From the NCBI GenBank assembly GCA_004078665.1, contig SCFO01000002.1, positions 186,001-250,000 on the forward strand: a stretch of 64,000 bases of DNA, in the 5' to 3' direction. The notes under the pieces were generated by a model that did not search any database, had not been told where the DNA came from, and saw nothing but the letters and a program-made list of their open reading frames with translations. Source of the DNA: Halobacillus fulvus (GTDB taxonomy: Bacteria; Bacillota; Bacilli; Bacillales; Halobacillaceae). A program made the translations under genes and the position numbers. This document shows, piece after piece, positions 58,303-64,000 of this stretch (position 1 is its first letter; the number at the start of each line of letters is the position of its first letter).

Positions 58303-60092
58303 TGGCACATAAACACCACGGAATCGGAAGTGCGCCTCCTAAGGTGGGCGATATTCGAGATACCCTGAAAAGGATTTGGGGTTATATGGCGAAGGAGAAG
58401 AAAATGTTTTACCTGATCCTCGTCATTATTTTTGCGAGCTCTGGTTTATCGTTGCTCGGCCCATATTTACTGGGAGTAGCGGTTGACTTAGTGATTCAAG
58501 ATCCATCAGCTTCCGTTATTGTTACGATGTTGCTCTGGCTTCTACTCGTTTATACTCTGCAATCCATATTTCTATGGCTGCAAAACTACTGGATGATCAA
58601 CATCGCTCAAAATACAGTTTACGATATGAGGAATCACCTTTTCTCCCATCTGCAGCGACTCCCGATTTTATTTTTCCAAGAGTATCAACAGGGAGAACTG
58701 ATGAGCCGTCTGACAAACGATATGGAAAATGTCAGCCGCACATTGAATACAGCGATCGTTCAATTTGTGACGAGTATCCTGACAATCCTCGGAACGCTTG
58801 TCATCATGCTTTGGCTCAGTCCGGTGTTGACTCTTTTGACATTGACGATCGTCCCTGCGCTCTATTTCGGGATGAAATGGATTACGAAGCGGACCGGAAA
58901 ATACTTCAAAGAACAACAAAAACACCTTGGTGATGTCAATGGGTACGTCGAAGAGATGTTCAGTGGTCAAACGATCATCTCGATGTTTTCACGGGAAGAA
59001 CGTGTGATGGAGGATTTTGAAGAAAAGAATGAAGCGCTGAAGCATTCCGGTTACTGGGCTCAAGTTTATACCGGCTTTATTCCGAAGCTGATGAACATGC
59101 TGAACAACATCAGCTTTGCGATTATAGTCGGGGCGGGTGGATTACTCGCTTTAAATGGTTTTATATCCATCGGAGTGATCGTTACGTTTACAACGTATTC
59201 ACGACAGTTCACTCGTCCGCTAAACGACCTTGCCAACCAGTTCAATATGATTTTGTCTGCTGTCGCCGGAGCGGAACGTGTCTTCCAAATTCTTGACGAG
59301 TCCGAGGAGAAAAAAGATGAAACTCAGGCTGATCATATAGAGCGTATAGAAGGGGATGTGCGTTTTGATCATGTCGACTTCGCGTATGATGATCAGCAGC
59401 TGACATTATCGGACGTTCATTTTCATGCGAAACCAGGTGAGACCGTTGCGCTTGTCGGACCAACAGGGGCGGGAAAGACAACGATCATTTCGCTGCTTTC
59501 GCGGTTTTATGAACCCGTAGGCGGAAGGATTCGGATAGATGGAAAGGATCTAAAGACGATTACGAGGGAAAGTCTCCGGAAGCAAATGGGCGTCGTACTT
59601 CAGGATTCGACGATGTTCCATATGACCATACGAGAAAACATCAGGTACGGACGGCTTGAAGCCATTGATGAAGATGTAGAAAGAGCGGCTAAAGCTGCTC
59701 ATGTTCATGATTTTATTATGCAGCTTCCAAACGGCTACGACACGATGCTTGATTCAGACGGGAAAGGTGTCAGTCATGGTCAACGCCAGCTATTGTCGAT
59801 TGCCCGCGCGATGGTTGCCGATCCTTCCCTGTTAATCCTTGATGAAGCGACAAGCAGCATCGACACCGTGACTGAAATGAAAATCAATGACGCCCTTTCT
59901 GAACTGATGAAAGGTAGAACGAGCTTCGTCATTGCCCACCGCCTGAACACGATTCGCTCAGCCGATCTGATTTTGGTATTACGTGATGGCAAAATTGTTG
60001 AAAAAGGTTCCCACCGTGAGCTGGTGAACCAAAACGGATTTTATGCGGACCTCGTAGAAACCCAACAAGCCGAAAAACGGGCGTCTTCATAA
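58302..60092 (+). CDS. ABC exporter half-transporter, catalytic partner (YfiC-like)
   Basis: This 596-residue protein has six membrane helices and an ATPase domain with Walker A GPTGAGKTT, Walker B LLILDEATSSID with the catalytic Glu, and H-loop VIAHRLNT. Its signature is degenerate (VSHGQRQLL instead of LSGGQ). With the upstream protein this makes one full and one impaired ATP site, the hallmark of heterodimeric exporters. The start overlaps the previous stop (TAATG), so the two are translationally coupled. Confidence 0.93.
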   Translation: MAHKHHGIGSAPPKVGDIRDTLKRIWGYMAKEKKMFYLILVIIFASSGLSLLGPYLLGVAVDLVIQDPSASVIVTMLLWLLLVYTLQSIFLWLQNYWMINIAQNTVYDMRNHLFSHLQRLPILFFQEYQQGELMSRLTNDMENVSRTLNTAIVQFVTSILTILGTLVIMLWLSPVLTLLTLTIVPALYFGMKWITKRTGKYFKEQQKHLGDVNGYVEEMFSGQTIISMFSREERVMEDFEEKNEALKHSGYWAQVYTGFIPKLMNMLNNISFAIIVGAGGLLALNGFISIGVIVTFTTYSRQFTRPLNDLANQFNMILSAVAGAERVFQILDESEEKKDETQADHIERIEGDVRFDHVDFAYDDQQLTLSDVHFHAKPGETVALVGPTGAGKTTIISLLSRFYEPVGGRIRIDGKDLKTITRESLRKQMGVVLQDSTMFHMTIRENIRYGRLEAIDEDVERAAKAAHVHDFIMQLPNGYDTMLDSDGKGVSHGQRQLLSIARAMVADPSLLILDEATSSIDTVTEMKINDALSELMKGRTSFVIAHRLNTIRSADLILVLRDGKIVEKGSHRELVNQNGFYADLVETQQAEKRASS

Positions 60093-60108
60093 ATTTTAAT
60101 AATTGGAA

Positions 60109-60277
60109 GTTTCCGTTTTTGGAACATCTGTTGGAGGGACGGGAAATAACTCGCTTTCCATGGGCGGGCGCTGAGCTTCCTCGTCGCAGGGCTCCTGCGG
60201 GATCTCAGCCTGCCCTTTCCTCCCCATAGGAGTCTCGTCATTTCCCATCCCTCCTGCCAAAATAGGTGAACGGAAAC
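60109..60277 (-). repeat. Full-length dispersed palindromic element with nested inverted repeats
   Basis: The element is bounded by a perfect 9-bp inverted repeat (GTTTCCGTT 60109-60117 / AACGGAAAC 60269-60277). Inside it lies a 15-bp inverted repeat with one mismatch (GGAGGGACGGGAAAT 60133-60147 / ATTTCCCATCCCTCC 60240-60254). Its core on the minus strand reads GACTCCTATGGGGAGGAA, then GATCCCGCAGGAGC, then GACGAGGAAGCTCAGCGCCC. Partial copies lie at 2129, 53101 and 54192. Similar blocks are familiar from many Bacillus intergenic regions; function unknown. No transposase is encoded. Confidence 0.75.
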
Positions 60278-60486
60278 ATCACATACGGCCTGAATTGGCA
60301 TGGCATTGATTCGCGAACTCCTACTACTCTGTGAAGATACAATCTCATCATACGGTTCTTTTTAAGAAATTTAGGTAGTAAGTGAATTTGCCTCCTTTTT
60401 TCATGGTCACTTACCGGAAAAACATCTCGTACAAAACAAAAAGAGTGGTAAACTGTAACAAGTGCCAAGAAAGAGAGGATCAACCA

Positions 60487-61377
60487 ATGTCTCGAAACAA
60501 ACAACTGAAATCCGTACATCACCAAGTAGAAGAAACGAAAGAACTGCTTCCTTTTTTATTTGACGTCTTACCCGATACAGGCAGAAACTCTGTCAAAGCT
60601 ATTTTGAAAAGAGGACAAGTGCTAGTCAATGACAAGACCGAAACGCAGCATAATTACGTATTGAAGCCAGGTCAAAAGGTGACGATCGTTAAAAATAAAG
60701 TGGCCCGCCGAACGTCTACATTGAAGGGTCTGACAATTGTTTACGAAGATCAGGAGGTCTTGGTCGTCGACAAAAGTAGTGGACTGTTGTCCGTCGCTTC
60801 TCCTAAGGAAAAGCAATTGACCGCCTATCGTCAGCTGATGAATTATGTTCGTCAGCAAAATCCGAACAACCGGATTTTCATCGTTCACCGTCTTGACCGC
60901 GACACGTCCGGCGTCATGATGTTTGCGAAAAGCGAACAGGTGAAGGAAAAACTTCAGAACACCTGGAAAAAATCCGTCACCGAACGTACGTATATCGCCC
61001 TTGTCCAAGGAAACGTGAAGAAGGATAAAGGAACAATCGAATCTTATTTGAAAGAGAGTAAATCGTGGAAGGTCCACTCCAGCAACAAACCGAATGGTGG
61101 ACAGCATGCGGTTACCCATTATGAAGTGCTGCAAAGGAAAGGAAAGGGTTCGCTTCTGAAGGTGAGCCTTGAAACGGGAAGGAAAAACCAAATCCGTGTT
61201 CATATGCAGGAACTAGGTCATCCGATTGTCGGGGATGAGAAGTACGGAGCGTCAGATAATCCGATCAAAAGGCTCGGGCTGCATGCGCACGTTTTGGAAT
61301 TCAAGCATCCGAAGAATGGGAAAATTATGAGGTTCGAATCTCCTATCCCTTCTGCCTTTTACAAAACATTACGATAA
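60487..61377 (+). CDS. RluA-family pseudouridine synthase
   Basis: This 296-residue protein has an N-terminal S4 RNA-binding domain (GRNSVKAILKRGQVLVNDK) and a pseudouridine synthase domain with the catalytic Asp in HRLDRDTSGVMMFAK (near residue 139), then GRKNQIRVHMQELGHPIVGD. It converts uridine to pseudouridine in rRNA or tRNA; the exact site is unknown. I chose ATG 60487, with GAGAGG upstream. A 35-codon extension back to 60382 looks non-coding. Confidence 0.92.
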   Translation: MSRNKQLKSVHHQVEETKELLPFLFDVLPDTGRNSVKAILKRGQVLVNDKTETQHNYVLKPGQKVTIVKNKVARRTSTLKGLTIVYEDQEVLVVDKSSGLLSVASPKEKQLTAYRQLMNYVRQQNPNNRIFIVHRLDRDTSGVMMFAKSEQVKEKLQNTWKKSVTERTYIALVQGNVKKDKGTIESYLKESKSWKVHSSNKPNGGQHAVTHYEVLQRKGKGSLLKVSLETGRKNQIRVHMQELGHPIVGDEKYGASDNPIKRLGLHAHVLEFKHPKNGKIMRFESPIPSAFYKTLR

Positions 61378-61434
61378 AAAAACTCTTATGAACCTCAAGG
61401 TCTTAAAGCGGGGGATGTAAGAGGGTTTCATACC

Positions 61435-61475
61435 ATAGGGAGGTTTGGGAAATCACGTGACCCAAACCTCCCTAT
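61435..61475. repeat. Perfect 15-bp inverted repeat with a palindromic loop
   Basis: ATAGGGAGGTTTGGG (61435-61449) and CCCAAACCTCCCTAT (61461-61475) pair perfectly around an 11-base loop that itself contains the palindrome TCACGTGA (61453-61460). No T run follows, so it is not a standard terminator, although it lies about 60 bases after the pseudouridine synthase gene. The rest of 61378-61599 shows no gene. Confidence 0.75.
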
Positions 61476-61599
61476 TCGTGTCTACATAATAGAAACATCA
61501 AAAAAAAGCATCCATATCCATTCAAATTAGAATATATAGACAAGTTCCTAAGGGTGGTTCGCATATATATGAGCAAACGACTCTTAGGAGGGGTATGGA

Positions 61600-62055
61600 T
61601 TGGATGCGTTGATTATATCTGCGAAAAAAATTGGACTTGTTATCGGAGCCTTGGCGATCGCGTTTGCCGCTTATTTTGCAGGAAGCTTTGTTTGGAAGCA
61701 GGCTGTACCTACAGCGTCAAATGCAGGAGAAAGTAACGCGCGAGTCATTCATATGGTGACAGGGGAGTTCAAAGCCCAGTTGCCTGATGCACAGGAAATT
61801 GAAGCGTATCGCTGGGATCCAGGAACCATTTTTGTAGAAAAGGATGAGAAGGTCCAACTGAATATTTACGGCGTGAACGGTCAGGAGCATCCGTTTTATA
61901 TTGAGGGGACGGATGTGAAAGGTGTTGTGAAACAGGGGAAGGAAACGCTTGTCGATGTCTCATTTGATAAAGAAGGGGTCTACCGGCTGATTTGTACGAC
62001 ACATCCGGATAAAGCCTCCAATGGTCCGATGATTGCATATATCGTGGTCGATTAG
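61600..62055 (+). CDS. Membrane-anchored cupredoxin-domain protein
   Basis: This 151-residue protein has one N-terminal membrane helix (IGLVIGALAIAFAAYFAG) and a cupredoxin fold outside. Possible type 1 copper ligands are His in GQEHPFYIEG and Cys, His and Met in CTTHPDKASNGPM. It probably carries electrons or binds copper at the membrane surface. It starts with TTG at 61600 after AGGAGGGG; the nearby ATG at 61595 is out of frame and stops at once. Monocistronic. Confidence 0.82.
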   Translation: MDALIISAKKIGLVIGALAIAFAAYFAGSFVWKQAVPTASNAGESNARVIHMVTGEFKAQLPDAQEIEAYRWDPGTIFVEKDEKVQLNIYGVNGQEHPFYIEGTDVKGVVKQGKETLVDVSFDKEGVYRLICTTHPDKASNGPMIAYIVVD

Positions 62056-62083
62056 CTATCTGATTCAAATCAATATAACATAC

Positions 62084-62120
62084 AAAAAAAGGTGTTCCGA
62101 TGAGGCGGAACACCTTTTTG
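62084..62120. terminator. Bidirectional terminator
   Basis: GGTGTTCCG (62091-62099) / CGGAACACC (62106-62114) with A and T runs on both sides; serves the cupredoxin gene and the convergent PTS gene. Confidence 0.92.
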
Positions 62121-62130
62121 TATTCATTCT

Positions 62131-63684
62131 TTACGATGCATTCTCTTTTATTAAGCGATTGATTTCGTTTTTGTAGAGATCGGAACGTCCACCGAAAATG
62201 GCTTGGATGTTGTGGTCCACTTTAACGACACCGGCTGCTCCGAGGGATTTCAGCTGTTCTTCGTCAATTTTACTCACTTCATCAACTTCTACTCTTAGAC
62301 GCGTAAAGCACGCATCGACGTGTTTGAGGTTTTCCTCTCCACCAAGAGCTTCCATAATCGCAACGGCGGTCTCTTTTGTTTGATTGCCTTTGCCGCCTTT
62401 TTTCTTCTCGTTGAAATCTTTACGTGTGTAAAGCTTGTTGTCTTGGCCTCCGCGTCCTGGAGTGGCAAGGTCCCACTTCTTGATCGCAAAGGAGAAGGAG
62501 AAGTAGTAAATCACAAAGAATACGGCACCTGCTACAAGGTTCATCCACCAGTTACCTGTTCCTGGCAAGGCGTTGACGAGAATGAAGTCGATCAGACCAG
62601 ATCCTCCTGCCCAGCCGAGGTGGACATCGAGCATGTACATGACGGCGAAGGATACACCGGCAAGAAATGCGTGGAAAACGAATAGCAGAGGAGCGACGAA
62701 CAAGAATGTGAATTCGATCGGCTCTGTGATTCCTGTCAAGAAGGCTGTACCTGCAGCAGCGATCAACATCCCTTTAACGACAGGTTGATTTTTCTTATCG
62801 GCACGACGATACATCGCAAGCGCTGCACCCAACAGTCCGAACATGATGATTGGGAACTTACCAGCCATAAAGCGTCCAGCCGTTACTTCTACACCTTCTG
62901 CAATTTGTGCAAGGAAGATATATTGGTCACCTGAAACAGCACTGCCTGCGACTTCTGCAGTACCACCAAGAGATGTCCAAAGGAATGGAGCGTACCAGAT
63001 ATGGTGTAGACCTGTCGGGATCAAAGCCCGTTCTAGGAATCCGTAAAGCCCAATGTAAAGCGGGTTTGTTGCGCCGTTGGCGATCACATTCGCCACGGAA
63101 TTGATACCGGTTTGAATCGGTGGCCATACCACCATCATTACTAAAGCAAGCAGTATGGATGTGAATACCATCGCAATACCGACAGATCGATCTCCGGCAA
63201 AGAAACCGAGTACTTCCGGTGGATCAAATTCGTGGAACTTGTTATAGACCCATACGGCCAGAAGTCCGACGACAATACCACCAAGTACACCCGTTTCAAG
63301 TGTCGGAATACCGAGAGCCATTCCATATTCGCCGCTTTCTGAAACCATTTCAGGTGTAATTCCAAGGGCGAAGGAGATGGTTTTGTTCATGATAATGTAT
63401 CCGAGTAATGCGGCTAGAGCGGCAATCCCGGACCCTCCGGTCAAACCGATCGCTACACCGATCGCGAAAATGACCGCTAAGTTATTGAAGATGCTGATTC
63501 CGATATCAGACATCCCTCTACCAATAAATTGAATAATATCATTTTGCAAAAACGTTAACGTATCCGCAAGTGGGCCTGTAAGCGCTGCGCCTAAGCCTAA
63601 TAGAATACCGGCAGCAGGAAGCAGGGCGACAGGGACCATAAGCGACTTACCGAATTTCTGTAAGCTTCCAAAGTACTTTTTCAA
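62131..63684 (-). CDS. PTS permease IICB, glucose/alpha-glucoside family
   Basis: This 517-residue phosphotransferase permease has an N-terminal IIC domain with about ten membrane segments (starts MKKYFGSLQKFGKSLMVPVA; GITEPIEFTFLF near residue 315) and a C-terminal IIB domain whose phosphorylated Cys is in HVDACFTRLRVEV. No IIA domain is fused, so a shared IIA is needed. The gene upstream is a GH4 6-phospho-alpha-glucosidase, which suggests maltose or another alpha-glucoside as substrate. TTG start at 63684 with AAGGAGG; a cre-like site lies upstream. Confidence 0.9.
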   Translation of the reverse strand: MKKYFGSLQKFGKSLMVPVALLPAAGILLGLGAALTGPLADTLTFLQNDIIQFIGRGMSDIGISIFNNLAVIFAIGVAIGLTGGSGIAALAALLGYIIMNKTISFALGITPEMVSESGEYGMALGIPTLETGVLGGIVVGLLAVWVYNKFHEFDPPEVLGFFAGDRSVGIAMVFTSILLALVMMVVWPPIQTGINSVANVIANGATNPLYIGLYGFLERALIPTGLHHIWYAPFLWTSLGGTAEVAGSAVSGDQYIFLAQIAEGVEVTAGRFMAGKFPIIMFGLLGAALAMYRRADKKNQPVVKGMLIAAAGTAFLTGITEPIEFTFLFVAPLLFVFHAFLAGVSFAVMYMLDVHLGWAGGSGLIDFILVNALPGTGNWWMNLVAGAVFFVIYYFSFSFAIKKWDLATPGRGGQDNKLYTRKDFNEKKKGGKGNQTKETAVAIMEALGGEENLKHVDACFTRLRVEVDEVSKIDEEQLKSLGAAGVVKVDHNIQAIFGGRSDLYKNEINRLIKENAS

Positions 63685-63702
63685 GATTCATCCTCCTTTT
63701 TA

Positions 63703-63716
63703 AGGAAACGCTTTCG
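63703..63716 (-). promoter_or_regulatory. Candidate cre (CcpA) site upstream of the PTS gene
   Basis: AGGAAACGCTTTCG matches about 11 of 14 positions of the palindromic cre consensus. It lies 19 bases before the PTS start, between it and the GH4 gene, and could act as a roadblock or repress an internal promoter. Confidence 0.45.
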
Positions 63717-63761
63717 TTAAAAGTAGTGAGGAGACCCGGACAGGATGCCCGGGCTCACTGG

Positions 63762-64000
63762 TTATTTGCTTGTGACAAGTTGCTTGTTCTGGTGAAGTTC
63801 CGGCCAGAACTCTTTGTTGGCATCGATCATATCATCAAGGATCTTACGGGCACGTGGAGCATCAACTACTGTACGGTTCAATGTCAGTGCCTGCAAGGCT
63901 TTTTCATAGCTGTTTTCGTAATAAGCATCAACGACTAGCTTCTCATAAGCAAGCTGTCCTTCGATCAGTCCTTTGTAGAACGTGCTGATGTGTCCGACAG
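63762..64000 (-). CDS. 6-phospho-alpha-glucosidase, GH4 family, C-terminal part
   Basis: Only the last 78 codons are in the window; the stop is at 63764-63762. The readable end (YEKALQALTLNRTVVDAPRA, then ILDDMIDANKEFWPEL) matches the C-terminus of GlvA/MalH-type family 4 glycosidases. These split alpha-glucoside 6-phosphates such as maltose 6'-phosphate using NAD and a divalent metal. It lies 77 bases upstream of the PTS permease gene in the same direction, so uptake and cleavage of the sugar are encoded together. Confidence 0.85.
   Translation of the reverse strand, partial: VGHISTFYKGLIEGQLAYEKLVVDAYYENSYEKALQALTLNRTVVDAPRARKILDDMIDANKEFWPELHQNKQLVTSK

Noticed and set aside
60382-60486. 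N-terminal extension of the pseudouridine synthase
   Set aside because: The added residues look like translated non-coding DNA, without ribosome site; the S4 domain begins after ATG 60487.
63731-63759. Possible terminator between the GH4 gene and the PTS gene
   Set aside because: CCCGG/CCGGG can pair, but a U tract on the minus strand is missing, so I do not call a terminator there.
1-64000. CRISPR arrays, tRNA/rRNA genes, prophage or insertion sequences
   Set aside because: No regularly spaced repeats, cloverleaf-like segments, phage structural genes or transposase frames were recognised on either strand.

Overview
The window looks like a chromosomal segment of a moderately halophilic, endospore-forming member of the Bacillaceae, most likely Halobacillus or a close relative. 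The evidence is moderate GC content, strong AAGGAGG ribosome binding sites with some GTG and TTG starts, a sigma-B type promoter on a catalase gene, Bacillus-type Ku/LigD, LtaS, CstR, PucR and cre sites, an ectoine/hydroxyectoine breakdown cluster, and a gene trio fitting the L-Orn-D-Asp (A4beta) peptidoglycan known for Halobacillus. I saw no rRNA, tRNA, CRISPR array, prophage or intact insertion sequence. Coordinates and motifs were read by eye and no database search was run.

Layout. 1-6.5 kb: end of gltB, gltD, stress catalase katE, a 22-residue membrane peptide, an M20 dipeptidase and two small proteins. 6.7-10.4 kb: an ATP-grasp ligase, a divergent MurE-like ligase and an Asp/Glu racemase, read here as a D-Asp cross-bridge cassette. 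10.7-14.4 kb: ftsX without ftsE, an EnvC-like M23 hydrolase, a membrane protein and a TlpA-like thioredoxin. 14.7-16.9 kb: a chromosomal ParM/ParR-like pair with a repeat-bearing upstream region that could be its centromere. 17.1-22.8 kb: a two-component system with an extra degenerate kinase and a GAF protein, next to a ba3-type cytochrome oxidase operon. GGG-N4-CCC palindromes precede both groups. 23-25 kb: lipoteichoic acid synthase.

25.2-30.5 kb: a CstR-type persulfide/sulfide detoxification regulon (cstR, DsrE-like, rhodanese, TusA-rhodanese, rhodanese-MBL, TusA, TauE exporter) with five matching 18-bp operator-like palindromes that also reach a DUF302 and a DUF421 gene. 30.7-36.3 kb: a HAD phosphatase and a four-gene fatty acid oxidation operon. 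36.4-40.9 kb: two membrane proteins, divergent ligD and ku, and a class I Fic toxin-antitoxin pair. 41-52.7 kb: the ectoine/hydroxyectoine catabolic region (eutB, pucR, doeA, eutC, a cystathionine gamma-synthase-like gene, doeB, a homoserine dehydrogenase-like gene and a doeC-like aldehyde dehydrogenase), interrupted by a lipoprotein and an aldo/keto reductase on the other strand. 52.8-62 kb: a CAP-domain lipoprotein, an SGNH esterase, a Gfo/Idh oxidoreductase, a heterodimeric ABC exporter, an RluA-type pseudouridine synthase and a cupredoxin. 62.1-64 kb: a PTS IICB permease and the end of a GH4 6-phospho-alpha-glucosidase.

A dispersed palindromic element occurs at four places, once inside the katE leader. 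The loci most worth following up are the cell-wall cassette, the ParMR locus, the enlarged two-component/oxidase module, the CstR regulon and the ectoine cluster, which lacks the usual DABA transaminase.
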